Shown here: piece after piece, positions 7,012-13,167 of the stretch
Position numbering within the stretch: position 1 is the stretch's first letter
Layout of the letters: each line of letters opens with the position of its first letter
From: a bacterium ADurb.Bin212
Lineage (GTDB): Bacteria; Patescibacteriota; UBA1384; XYA2-FULL-43-10
Direction of reading: 5' to 3'
Length of the DNA: 42,820 nt
Assembly: GCA_002070055.1 (NCBI GenBank)
Contig: MWCM01000012.1
Span: 1-42,820, forward strand
Position numbers and translations under genes: made by a program
The notes under the pieces: model-generated
Seen by the model: the letters and a program-made list of their open reading frames with translations, nothing else
Told to the model about the DNA's origin: nothing
The model's database searches: none

Positions 7012-7419
7012 ATGATTACGCAGAAATTTTACATCTACTCAGACGACTCATATCATTCTGGATGCGCTAGTTTTTTATCTGAAAATAATGATCTATTTTT
7101 CATTAGACTAAAGGGAGCTAGAAAAGACAGATGTCTACACTACGCTCTATTCTATTGCATAAAACATATTAACCCAATGTTTCCAGCTGAGATATTTACT
7201 CTAGACGACACTATCCATAAACAATTCTTAAAACTATTAGTGCAAAAAGATACAATGGCCTATGCCTCGAATACTCCCCACCAAGACATCTGGTGTCAAA
7301 TATACGATCAAAATAAAAACAGGCTCTCTCACATAGTGTTGACAAAGTCTATTAACACAGAAAATATTGCATTTAAGAAACTAAAAGGAATTTGCGAAAA
7401 GGCGTTGATACAGACTTAA
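7012..7419 (+). CDS. Hypothetical protein
   Basis: A 135-residue protein of unknown function, moderately rich in aromatic residues and cysteine. The start follows the HTH gene stop by 3 bases and has no clear Shine-Dalgarno, so it is probably coupled. The N-terminus (FYIYSDDSYHSGCASFL) vaguely recalls the first strand-turn-strand of RNase H-fold proteins, but the remaining acidic residues are not evident and I do not assign it. It ends in a 4-bp tail-to-tail overlap with the minus-strand nuclease gene. Confidence 0.6.
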   Translation: MITQKFYIYSDDSYHSGCASFLSENNDLFFIRLKGARKDRCLHYALFYCIKHINPMFPAEIFTLDDTIHKQFLKLLVQKDTMAYASNTPHQDIWCQIYDQNKNRLSHIVLTKSINTENIAFKKLKGICEKALIQT

Positions 7420-7910
7420 AAAAGAGGTCCCTCTTCTTGATCTTTATTTTTATCGTAAGGGACTGGAAGAATGGATAGTAGATACTTTTTTCGGTTCTCA
7501 GATATTTTAAAAGCTTCAAGGTATTCTTTTAACATATCAACCGAGTCAACACAGACGGCAAAAGCATTGTGGGATATTTTATCTACTAAGAACTCATGCT
7601 GCTTAGGTCTTAGAGTTTTAAGTTTTCCCTTTGTTTTGACCTCGATATAGAGGGCTAAACCATTTGGAAGACATCCGGCCACGTCACAATGTCCTGGGAC
7701 TATAGATTGAGCAATGTAGCGTTGAGTAATGGGAGAGAATGTGGATTTAGATTCAAATACGTGTGCTGAGCATCCAACAGAGCGCAAGTACTCCATTATC
7801 AGCTCTACTAATTGTTCCTCTGGGTTATTGTTTTTTCTTTTAACCTTAGGAAGATTTTTTGTAGCATGCTTTTCAACAGCCGCTTGTACTCTTTTTTTAA
7901 ACTCAGACAT
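7416..7910 (-). CDS. VRR-NUC / PD-(D/E)XK-type nuclease
   Basis: About 164 residues. The core matches the VRR-NUC nuclease pattern: GHCDVAG with Asp76, then LALYIEVKTKGKLKTLRPKQHEF, giving Glu90 and Lys92 of the ExK motif and a conserved Gln at 104, followed by a hydrophobic strand (FAVCVDSVD). Such proteins cut branched or flapped DNA; some phage versions act as Holliday-junction resolvases. The start is placed at the ATG at 7910, which has GGGG just upstream; an in-frame TTG at 7922 is the alternative. It is the only minus-strand gene in the plus-strand block from 5.2 to 13.2 kb. Confidence 0.8.
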   Translation of the reverse strand: MSEFKKRVQAAVEKHATKNLPKVKRKNNNPEEQLVELIMEYLRSVGCSAHVFESKSTFSPITQRYIAQSIVPGHCDVAGCLPNGLALYIEVKTKGKLKTLRPKQHEFLVDKISHNAFAVCVDSVDMLKEYLEAFKISENRKKYLLSILPVPYDKNKDQEEGPLF

Positions 7911-7965
7911 CCATCCCCACAACCAATATAGTTTGTTGAAACATAATATTTGTAAAGGATTTTAA

Positions 7966-8667
7966 ATGATTTTAGAGACGAGGCTTTGCGAAAAATGCGC
8001 TAAGAAGTTTAAGGTATTAGAAACGTCTCAGCAAAAATACTGCTGTAAGATTTGCGAGACTGGAAATTATCAGGAGAATTACTTTCAATGGAAAGGTCTA
8101 AAGAATCAATCGAAAGACGTAAGAAAAGAGCAAGAGAGCGAGCTAGAGAAAAATACTGGGAAAACGCCACTGAGTCCAGAGCCCAAAAAAGAGCCAGATA
8201 CGCAAGCAACATCGTTAAAGAGCGAGCCCGATCCAAAAATAGATACGAGCGAAATAAAGACGCCTATAACGCTAGAAAAAAACAGTGGGACAAAAGTAAT
8301 AGAGATAAAAAGAACGCAAGTCAGAGGGAGCATTATGAAAAAAACAAATCAAGAATCTGGGAGCTTATCAGAGAAGGAAGGGTTAAAAGAAATCCAACGT
8401 ATGGACTCACCAAAATCATTAGAGACTTCCGAGACGGTAGACTCCCCTTCGACGAGCTTAATAAACGACTCGAGCAAATACTTACTCAATCTAATGAAAG
8501 GGATATTCCAAAACCAACCAGAGCCAGAGATAAGGTCCTATGATCCAGACAAGGTAAAAGCCGCTTGCTTATGTGCTGACCAAATATACAAATTACAAAA
8601 GCTAAAACTAGACAGTATAAAGCTACAAAAAGACTTGCATAGTTATTTTAAGAAAAATAATGGTTGA
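7966..8667 (+). CDS. Zinc-finger protein with disordered linker
   Basis: A 233-residue protein. The N-terminus has a C-x2-C...C-x2-C zinc-finger-like module (Cys8, Cys11, Cys27, Cys30). Residues about 50-160 are a disordered linker rich in Ser, Glu, Lys, Pro and Thr. The C-terminus (about residues 190-230) is a helical region with DPDKVKAACLCADQIYKLQK, similar in style to helical segments of other phage regulators. AAAGGA lies before the ATG. Most of the linker is overlapped, in the -1 frame, by a second 151-residue frame with its own ribosome binding site. The linker's odd composition is consistent with overprinting. Function unknown. Confidence 0.65.
   Translation: MILETRLCEKCAKKFKVLETSQQKYCCKICETGNYQENYFQWKGLKNQSKDVRKEQESELEKNTGKTPLSPEPKKEPDTQATSLKSEPDPKIDTSEIKTPITLEKNSGTKVIEIKRTQVRGSIMKKTNQESGSLSEKEGLKEIQRMDSPKSLETSETVDSPSTSLINDSSKYLLNLMKGIFQNQPEPEIRSYDPDKVKAACLCADQIYKLQKLKLDSIKLQKDLHSYFKKNNG
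8088..8543 (+). CDS. Basic helical protein overprinted inside 7966-8667
   Basis: A 151-residue frame entirely within the preceding gene, read in the -1 frame. It starts at an ATG with AGGAG at 8072-8076 (11-base spacing). It is very basic and helical, with repeats of a Y/W-x-x-N-R/K type (REKYWENATESRAQKRARY, NRYERNKDAYNARKKQWDKSN, REHYEKNKSRIWE). Such repeats usually follow a zinc-finger module in phage HNH-like or DNA-binding proteins, and a zinc finger is exactly what the other frame encodes just upstream. Either this is a separate DNA-binding protein, or an ancestral fusion was split by frameshift. I see no obvious slippery heptamer between them. Confidence 0.55.
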   Translation: MERSKESIERRKKRARERAREKYWENATESRAQKRARYASNIVKERARSKNRYERNKDAYNARKKQWDKSNRDKKNASQREHYEKNKSRIWELIREGRVKRNPTYGLTKIIRDFRDGRLPFDELNKRLEQILTQSNERDIPKPTRARDKVL

Positions 8668-8704
8668 TATGTTTTATTAACATAGTATATATGGTTTATT
8701 ATCT

Positions 8705-8803
8705 ATGTGGACATGGCTTATTACTAAGGTTTATATGATTTATTTATTTATGTGGATAGGACTAGTGTTCCTAATAATATTATTCTTTAGAGGTAGCTCG
8801 TGA
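8705..8803 (+). CDS. 32-residue single-pass membrane peptide
   Basis: A short frame with a hydrophobic core (YLFMWIGLVFLIILFF) and a basic end. The ribosome binding site is weak, but its stop codon overlaps the GTG of the next frame in GTGA, and that frame overlaps the following lipoprotein gene in ATGA. The chain of 4-base overlaps supports real, coupled translation. Possible roles include a small lysis or exclusion factor; none can be assigned. Confidence 0.45.
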   Translation: MWTWLITKVYMIYLFMWIGLVFLIILFFRGSS

Positions 8804-8904
8804 TTGGTATGAAGGAAGTTGGGGTAGGCGTAGCAGTCACAGTAGTACTCGCCTTATCTTTATATAAATATGTGAAGGATGTAATTGAGGAGAGCCAGCG
8901 ATGA
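8800..8904 (+). CDS. 34-residue membrane peptide
   Basis: This frame starts at a GTG with AGAGGT about 7 bases upstream (an ATG at 8809 is in frame) and ends at the TGA overlapping the next ATG. It has one hydrophobic stretch (GVGVAVTVVLALSLY) followed by a charged tail ending in EESQR. It is overlapped by 4 bases on both sides, which argues for a coupled operon. Function unknown. Confidence 0.5.
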   Translation: MIGMKEVGVGVAVTVVLALSLYKYVKDVIEESQR

Positions 8905-9098
8905 AATATTTAATGTTAGTTGTTACCTGTTTAATAGCAACAGGGTGTAGTCAAAACACTCCAAGTAACTTAAAAAAACTAGATGAACTAAATGAAGAAT
9001 GCTCAAAAGAGTGTGCGCCGAGAAAACACACTACAATTAAGTTTCAGTTTCTTGATCTTACTAACTCTTGCACTTGTATAGTAGATCAAAAACTATGA
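8901..9098 (+). CDS. Small lipoprotein
   Basis: A 65-residue protein with signal peptide MKYLMLVVTCLIATGC. The lipobox IATGC predicts lipidation of Cys16, and the +2 residue Ser favours the outer membrane in Gram-negative cells. The mature part is about 50 residues with four further cysteines, two in a CTC pair near the C-terminus, so disulfides are possible. GAGGAG precedes the ATG. Small phage lipoproteins made early can block superinfection at the envelope, but nothing here shows this directly. A spanin role is less likely because it is far from the late lysis genes. Confidence 0.65.
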   Translation: MKYLMLVVTCLIATGCSQNTPSNLKKLDELNEECSKECAPRKHTTIKFQFLDLTNSCTCIVDQKL

Positions 9099-9274
9099 CA
9101 TCAATCCTAGCCATACAAACATTCCTTATTTGCTTTAACGGACAGCTCTATTCTACAGAGAGCGATATTTCATTCTCAACAAGTAGTCGGATTGTAGATA
9201 TTAGAAACGCTATAGATTTAAAAACCAAGTGTGATCCAGACGAGACAGAAAATAAATTAAAAGGTGAGGAGTAA
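9095..9274 (+). CDS. Small protein with signal-like N-terminus
   Basis: About 59 residues if it starts at the ATG at 9095, which overlaps the stop of the lipoprotein gene in ATGA. An upstream in-frame start at 9068 would lack this coupling. The N-terminus (MTSILAIQTFLICFNGQLYS) looks like a short signal peptide or membrane anchor, and the rest is polar. It probably belongs to the same envelope-directed cluster as the two membrane peptides and lipoprotein before it. Family not recognised. Confidence 0.5.
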   Translation: MTSILAIQTFLICFNGQLYSTESDISFSTSSRIVDIRNAIDLKTKCDPDETENKLKGEE

Positions 9275-9276
9275 GT

Positions 9277-9474
9277 ATGGATAAGTTATCTGAAATAGAA
9301 CTAATAGTTTGCACAGACTTTACAAAACTTGAGGCTCAGCACCTTGTATGGCTTATCCATAGAGTTAAAGCCCTAGAATACCAGCTTGGAATTAGAAAAC
9401 CTTTAGAGGTAGACGATACGTTTTTCTATGGCAATAACCCAACTAACCCATATCCAAATGGAGAGAATGCCTAA
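9277..9474 (+). CDS. Small hypothetical protein
   Basis: A 65-residue soluble-looking protein. GAGGAG lies upstream of the ATG, with only two bases between this gene and the previous stop. The first two-thirds is helical with a Leu/Val heptad look (LEAQHLVWLIHRVKALEYQL), and the C-terminus is Asn/Pro-rich. The end lies one base before the start chosen for the next gene. No family recognised. Confidence 0.6.
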   Translation: MDKLSEIELIVCTDFTKLEAQHLVWLIHRVKALEYQLGIRKPLEVDDTFFYGNNPTNPYPNGENA

Positions 9475-9475
9475 T

Positions 9476-9721
9476 ATGGTACATGCTTTAATATTTAATG
9501 AATTAAACGAAGAAATAGCGTCTGGGCTCTATATGTCAGAGCTGGATACTAAAAAGTATTTAAATGTGGATAAGGGTGAGTATTATGTGGTTTGCAAAGG
9601 TTGTAAAAAGTGTGATCCAATAATAAAACCAATAAGAAGAATGTCCATAGCCTCCAAAATACTAATAACCTCTGGCGTTATTTTACTTGGAATAGCTGCT
9701 GTTCAATTTATATTTGGTTAA
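9476..9721 (+). CDS. Tail-anchored small membrane protein
   Basis: About 81 residues from the ATG at 9476, chosen because GGAGAG lies about 10 bases upstream. An in-frame ATG at 9467 sits too close to that site. The middle has a compact C-x2-C-x2-C cluster (CKGCKKC), and the C-terminus is a hydrophobic segment (ILITSGVILLGIAAVQFIFG), so the protein is likely tail-anchored with the bulk in the cytoplasm. It belongs to the tightly packed run of small genes from 8.7 to 12.8 kb. Function unknown. Confidence 0.55.
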   Translation: MVHALIFNELNEEIASGLYMSELDTKKYLNVDKGEYYVVCKGCKKCDPIIKPIRRMSIASKILITSGVILLGIAAVQFIFG

Positions 9722-9760
9722 TAACTTTTGTTGCCTTATTTGAGAGAGGAATTTAGTATT

Positions 9761-10012
9761 ATGGATCTTCAAGAAGAACAACGAACAAGGGTTGGTCTAA
9801 CAGACGCTGTTCAAAAACTATATTCCTGGCAAACAAACTACACTGGTTGTTTTACAGATTTGCTCTATGATCTATTTCTAAAAGCAGATGCTGAGAATTA
9901 TAGAAAGCTATGTGATAGTTATCCTTTCCACGGAATTATATTTGCGCAATGGAGATCGGCTGACTGTTCTGATTTGTTTTTTGAGAAAAATGGAATTAAA
10001 AAGGGGGAGTAA
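9761..10012 (+). CDS. Small hypothetical protein
   Basis: About 83 residues from the ATG at 9761, with AGAGGA roughly 12 bases upstream. An in-frame TTG at 9728 could extend it. It is helical and acidic, with three cysteines and several aromatic residues, and no membrane segment. It ends with GKKGE-like charged residues whose codons form the G-rich ribosome binding site of the next gene. Family not recognised. Confidence 0.55.
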   Translation: MDLQEEQRTRVGLTDAVQKLYSWQTNYTGCFTDLLYDLFLKADAENYRKLCDSYPFHGIIFAQWRSADCSDLFFEKNGIKKGE

Positions 10013-10015
10013 ATT

Positions 10016-10183
10016 ATGTTTTTAGAATTAGAAGAGAAAATAAAAAAGCTTGAGACTAAGGTTAAAATACTAGAGGAGAAGCTTGGTATTGAAGACGCAG
10101 ATGAAGTGAAGGCTAACCCTAAAGCTCCTCACCCAAAAGAGATTAAAAAACAAACCGATCAAAAGAATCTCCTCACTAGATGA
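10016..10183 (+). CDS. 55-residue coiled-coil protein
   Basis: A short gene with an excellent ribosome binding site (AAGGGGGAG before ATG) and a 4-base ATGA overlap with the next gene. Residues 1-24 form a clear heptad coiled coil (LELEEKIKKLETKVKILEEK), followed by a Pro/Lys-rich tail. It is probably an oligomerising adaptor, or simply a translational coupler for the larger protein downstream. Function unknown. Confidence 0.6.
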   Translation: MFLELEEKIKKLETKVKILEEKLGIEDADEVKANPKAPHPKEIKKQTDQKNLLTR

Positions 10184-11145
10184 TAAAAAAATGGGAAACT
10201 TATATAGATAAAAAAGGTCTTATCGTTGCAATCAACGAGACCTATAGACCTGAGCACAGAGTTCAGTATGGAGACACTCTTCAGCGCTGTGGTATGTGGT
10301 TTTTATTCTCTAGCTATTTATACAGGCTAGATAAGGATTTTTGCGAACAGTACTTGCAAGATAACTTTCAAATTATGCACGGCTGGGAATCAAGAGACGT
10401 TACCAATTCTTGGAACGCCATTTGTTTCAGATTTTATAAAATGTATCAGACCTGTTACTACAACGAGAAAACAAAAGAGCAAACTAGATACCCAATTAGG
10501 CATCCAAGTTATGAATTTTTTGGACCTGGAAAAACATCAAGAGATCAAATGATGTCCAACCTTTGGGCGTTATTGTTAATAGCCTCCAGTGATACTCAAG
10601 ACACAGAGAGACAGCGTTGGGCTGGTATTGAGTTAATGAATCTATGGAAGAAATTAAAACAAGACTGGTTTGTACTTCCAGCAAACGACATACTAGCACC
10701 TGAACACTTATCTGTTTTCTGGAGGTTTTTTTACTACAAGGGAGACTGGATAGAGAGAGTTGTTTATAAGCCTCTCATTTGGCTGGGTGATTTGCATAGC
10801 GTACTTTCAACACTTGTAAAAATAAGACATGCTAAAAAATATTATTTCCACACAGACGATCCTAATAGAATCTGTATGTTGATGGGAGCCAATATTCACT
10901 CGCCCACTTTTTTATCTAAGCTCTCTATTAAATTATATTTAAAATATAGGCCCTCTTATTTTCCAAAAGGTGAGCACTACCACGGAAAACCAAACTCTGA
11001 CTTTGACAAAGATCCAGATGGAATTGGCGCAATGTATGCGATGAAATATTACTCTGAAGGTCAAGAGGCTCCTTGGGATGATTTCTTTGAACCAATAGCC
11101 ATTGATATGTATATGAAAGTTGTAATGCAAAATGAAAACATTTAA
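10180..11145 (+). CDS. 321-residue hypothetical protein, helical
   Basis: This is the largest unassigned gene of the early block. It is rich in aromatic residues (many Trp and Tyr) and in helices. It contains HGWESRD, GPGKTSRDQMMSNLWALLLIAS and later HSPTFLSKLSIKLYLKYRPSYF. The repeated helix pattern with SRDQ recalls alpha/alpha-toroid enzymes such as some glycosidases or lyases, but I cannot identify catalytic residues, so this is only an impression. No signal peptide or clear membrane segment. It overlaps the coiled-coil gene before it (ATGA) and the small membrane-protein gene after it. Confidence 0.65.
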   Translation: MIKKWETYIDKKGLIVAINETYRPEHRVQYGDTLQRCGMWFLFSSYLYRLDKDFCEQYLQDNFQIMHGWESRDVTNSWNAICFRFYKMYQTCYYNEKTKEQTRYPIRHPSYEFFGPGKTSRDQMMSNLWALLLIASSDTQDTERQRWAGIELMNLWKKLKQDWFVLPANDILAPEHLSVFWRFFYYKGDWIERVVYKPLIWLGDLHSVLSTLVKIRHAKKYYFHTDDPNRICMLMGANIHSPTFLSKLSIKLYLKYRPSYFPKGEHYHGKPNSDFDKDPDGIGAMYAMKYYSEGQEAPWDDFFEPIAIDMYMKVVMQNENI

Positions 11146-11254
11146 AAAAGTGTTAAGGTATTTGATCTTAATTTTTAATTTAATAGCTACAGGGGTACTA
11201 ATTAGAGTGGGTTTCCAATTGGCCGAAACATATTTACTGGAGCATATGAAATGA
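11132..11254 (+). CDS. 40-residue membrane peptide
   Basis: A frame beginning inside the end of the preceding gene and ending in a 4-base ATGA overlap with the HTH gene. It has a basic N-terminus (MKTFKKVLRY) and one hydrophobic stretch (LILIFNLIATGVLIRVGF), typical of a single-pass inner-membrane peptide. The start has no strong ribosome binding site but could be coupled. Function unknown. Confidence 0.45.
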   Translation: MKTFKKVLRYLILIFNLIATGVLIRVGFQLAETYLLEHMK

Positions 11255-11511
11255 AACAAACTGTGTTAGAGAAAAAGCATCCAACAACTGCGAAGCTTTT
11301 TTTTACTTTAAGAAAAGAATTAGAACTAACTCAAGCTGAGCTTGCAAAAAACCTTGGCTTCCAATCTAAGGTTTTTATCTCTAAGGTTGAGAGCGGTATT
11401 TATCTTCCATCTGAGAAATACATAAAGTATATGGTTTCTAAATTTCCTAAAAAGAAGACTAGAATCCAAAATGTATTCTTAAAAGAGAAAATGAAAAAGT
11501 ATGTTGAGTGA
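11251..11511 (+). CDS. XRE-family HTH protein
   Basis: An 86-residue Cro/C1-type DNA-binding protein. The HTH spans about residues 27-48 (LTQAELAKNLGFQSKVFISK), followed by VESGIYLPSEKYI, the typical XRE third-helix and loop continuation. The C-terminus is basic (KKKTRIQ, KEKMKKY). It has no dimerisation or protease domain, so it is Cro-like in size and not a full lambda-type repressor. The translation start overlaps the upstream membrane peptide in ATGA, and its own end overlaps the next gene by 11 bases. A likely target is one of the palindromes in the window, but none can be assigned. Confidence 0.8.
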   Translation: MKQTVLEKKHPTTAKLFFTLRKELELTQAELAKNLGFQSKVFISKVESGIYLPSEKYIKYMVSKFPKKKTRIQNVFLKEKMKKYVE

Positions 11512-11698
11512 TTTGCAGCTTAAATACCTAGAGCTTTTATCTAAAGAAAAGACTCCAGCCGAGGTTATGTTGCTGTTAGGCTTAGTAATTGAGGACCAAA
11601 TGGCCTTACAGGTCCAGATTAAGTACATACTTGGATCTAAAACTAGAAAACAAATGTTAAAGCGGTATTATGAAGTGTTACTTGAAATGGAGTTTTAA
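11501..11698 (+). CDS. Small helical hypothetical protein
   Basis: A 65-residue protein overlapping the XRE gene by 11 bases, and so probably coupled to it. It is predicted to be almost entirely helical and Leu-rich (LKYLELLSKEKTPAEVMLLLGLVIED), with a basic C-terminal third. The TPAEVMLLLG segment resembles a small HTH-like three-helix bundle, but without a convincing recognition helix. Function unknown. Confidence 0.55.
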   Translation: MLSDLQLKYLELLSKEKTPAEVMLLLGLVIEDQMALQVQIKYILGSKTRKQMLKRYYEVLLEMEF

Positions 11699-11706
11699 GT
11701 AAAAAA

Positions 11707-11904
11707 ATGAATATACCAAACTTCTCAGACACCATATCCATAGTAGATAAAAACGGTAACACAAAAAAATATATCTCAGAAGACCAATTACGAGTGTTTT
11801 TAGAGCATGAGATCTCTAAGTATAAGGACACAGTAGATCAAATATTTAGCCTTTGCATAGACGCTAAGGAAAAAACAGAGCTTATATTTAGGTCTCTGGA
11901 CTAG
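11707..11904 (+). CDS. Small hypothetical protein
   Basis: A 65-residue acidic protein. The N-terminal half has a beta-hairpin-like segment (SIVDKNGNTKKYISED) and the C-terminal half is a helix (RVFLEHEISKYKDTVDQIF). No clear ribosome binding site beyond an A-rich stretch. No family recognised. Confidence 0.5.
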   Translation: MNIPNFSDTISIVDKNGNTKKYISEDQLRVFLEHEISKYKDTVDQIFSLCIDAKEKTELIFRSLD

Positions 11905-11955
11905 TTTAAAACTAAAACATACATTCAACATCGATCATTCATATATATTTTAAGT

Positions 11956-12147
11956 ATGGGATTTCCATACAAGTGCCCTCATTGTTTTTCAGATAGAAAA
12001 TGGGAGGCCTGGCATACCATTACTGAAAAAATAAGAGTGATAGCAATAGAATATGAGTGCGGTCGTAAGGTAGAAATTGAAATCGTATCTGGTAAATCAA
12101 GTCAGCATATCAAGCGCGACTGTCCAGCTCAAAGAAAACGCCCCTAG
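11956..12147 (+). CDS. Small zinc-ribbon-like protein
   Basis: A 63-residue protein with CPHC near the N-terminus (Cys7, Cys10) and two later cysteines (around 35 and 55), compatible with a zinc ribbon. Strands between them read IRVIAIEYECGRKVEIEIV. The C-terminus is basic (AQRKRP). It may bind nucleic acid. The stop codon overlaps a CTAGGC...GCCTAG hairpin (12144-12166) that may mark the transcript end. Confidence 0.6.
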   Translation: MGFPYKCPHCFSDRKWEAWHTITEKIRVIAIEYECGRKVEIEIVSGKSSQHIKRDCPAQRKRP

Positions 12148-12166
12148 GCATAGAATAAACGCCTAG
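12144..12166 (+). repeat. Hairpin after zinc-ribbon gene
   Basis: CTAGGC (12144-12149) pairs with GCCTAG (12161-12166) around an 11-base loop. There is no T tract, so it is not a standard terminator; it may stabilise the 3' end or bind a protein. Confidence 0.35.
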
Positions 12167-12283
12167 AGGCAAAGCCAAAAAAAGAACTACTAAACGGATT
12201 GAATCGAAGTTGCTAAAATGGGCTTAGGTTAATCTTAAGGTTTTTAGTTTCATTTTTAAAGAAAAACATTCTAAAATAGGCCT

Positions 12284-12547
12284 ATGGAACAACTTTTAAA
12301 TGTTGGAACTATTGTGGGAGCTATTTGTGGATTCTTAGGTATTAAGATATTCGAAATGGTATTTGATAAGCATAAGGACCACGAAGATAAGCTCCAGATG
12401 AATACAATAGCCATTGTTGAATTAAAGGGCGAGATCAAAAGACTTAATGATTATTTGGCTAGAGTAGATAAACTAGAAAAAGATACGAATCAGGCTCACC
12501 AGAGAATTAGAGATCTTAAATCGCAAGTTGAAAACATGAGCACATAA
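12284..12547 (+). CDS. Membrane-anchored coiled-coil protein
   Basis: An 87-residue protein with an N-terminal hydrophobic helix (VGTIVGAICGFLGIKIF, residues about 7-23). A long coiled coil follows (residues about 35-84: KLQMNTIAIVELKGEIKRLNDYLARVDKLEKD and beyond). The topology is that of small phage membrane proteins such as inner-membrane spanins or holin accessory proteins, but it lies in the plus-strand block and not next to the late lysis genes. The convergent endolysin gene ends 590 bases away. The gene after it starts one base past its stop. Function not assigned. Confidence 0.6.
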   Translation: MEQLLNVGTIVGAICGFLGIKIFEMVFDKHKDHEDKLQMNTIAIVELKGEIKRLNDYLARVDKLEKDTNQAHQRIRDLKSQVENMST

Positions 12548-12548
12548 A

Positions 12549-12818
12549 ATGAAATCAGATGAAATCATACTCATCTTAAAAACCTTCCAGAAAACAATAG
12601 ATCCCAAAACAAATGAACATATCGTAATAGAAGAGGTAATTAAAAGAGTCGGAGAAATGGCTCTTGGTTTAAAGTTCTATTCCAACGGTCACTACGACAA
12701 CGGTTATGTAGCAAGAAAAGCTTTAGAGGAGCTAACTCCAAAGGATGTTAGACATTCTGGCTTTATGAAACAAAACGTACGCTCAACAAGAAAATCATAT
12801 ATGGACACTGAGAGTTAG
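12549..12818 (+). CDS. Small hypothetical protein
   Basis: An 89-residue soluble protein, starting one base after the previous stop. The N-terminal two-thirds is helical with an acidic segment, and the C-terminus is basic and polar (KQNVRSTRKSYMDTES). No family recognised. The tandem hairpins ending in a T-rich stretch just downstream probably end this transcript. Confidence 0.6.
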   Translation: MKSDEIILILKTFQKTIDPKTNEHIVIEEVIKRVGEMALGLKFYSNGHYDNGYVARKALEELTPKDVRHSGFMKQNVRSTRKSYMDTES

Positions 12819-12820
12819 GC

Positions 12821-12864
12821 CTTCATGGATGAAGGATTGGGCTCAAGGATGAGCCTCTTTATTT
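12821..12864 (+). terminator. Tandem hairpins with T-rich tail
   Basis: Two hairpins follow the gene at 12549-12818: CTTCAT (12821-12826) / ATGAAG (12829-12834), then GGCTCA (12840-12845) / TGAGCC (12850-12855) with an AGGA loop and the tail TCTTTATTT. The second is a plausible plus-strand intrinsic terminator. Confidence 0.6.
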
Positions 12865-12885
12865 ATATCAAATATTGATATAAAT
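12861..12885. promoter_or_regulatory. 25-bp near-perfect A+T-rich palindrome
   Basis: Arms 12861-12871 and 12875-12885 are exact reverse complements (core TATATCAA / TTGATATA) around ATA. It sits just before the next gene and just after a terminator, the position of an operator. No T tract follows on either strand, so it is unlikely to be a terminator. Confidence 0.5.
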
Positions 12886-12909
12886 GCTGGCTTTTTGGTT
12901 CATATTTGC

Positions 12910-13167
12910 ATGAAAATTATAGGTATGAAGATTGGCTGTTGTAAGGAACATAAGAATCTAAAGCTAAAGTACCAAGTCTTAAAAGAAGGCCAAGAGCTGT
13001 TGTGGAAAACTACGGAATCTTTAAATGCAGATAAGAATAAGTACAAAGAAGCTGTTGAAAATGCTATATTTTGGCTTAGTAAAATTGCTCAAGAAAATGA
13101 TCCAGAGCTTGCAAAATTTGGGATCAAGGCTGTAAATCAAATTCTAAATACCATCGAAGCTTCATGA
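12910..13167 (+). CDS. Small hypothetical protein
   Basis: About 85 residues from an ATG at 12910. ATGs at 12910 and 12925 and an upstream TTG at 12895 are all possible, and none has a strong ribosome binding site. It is helical and lysine/glutamate-rich (KYKEAVENAIFWLSKIAQ), with a CC pair near the N-terminus. It follows a terminator and a palindrome, so it is probably transcribed separately under local control. Its last 31 bases overlap the 3' end of the convergent endolysin gene. Function unknown. Confidence 0.55.
   Translation: MKIIGMKIGCCKEHKNLKLKYQVLKEGQELLWKTTESLNADKNKYKEAVENAIFWLSKIAQENDPELAKFGIKAVNQILNTIEAS

Noticed and set aside
7012-7419. RNase H-like reading of the 135-residue protein
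   Set aside because: Only the first strand-turn region looks similar; the expected acidic residues are not seen in order.
8040-8090. A -1 frameshift site joining the zinc finger to the inner basic frame
   Set aside because: No XXXYYYZ heptamer is in phase here, and the AGGAG site favours independent initiation.
8009-8333. Two minus-strand frames across the overlapping-gene region
   Set aside because: They are antisense shadows of the basic and linker codons, with serine/leucine-rich translations and no start signals.
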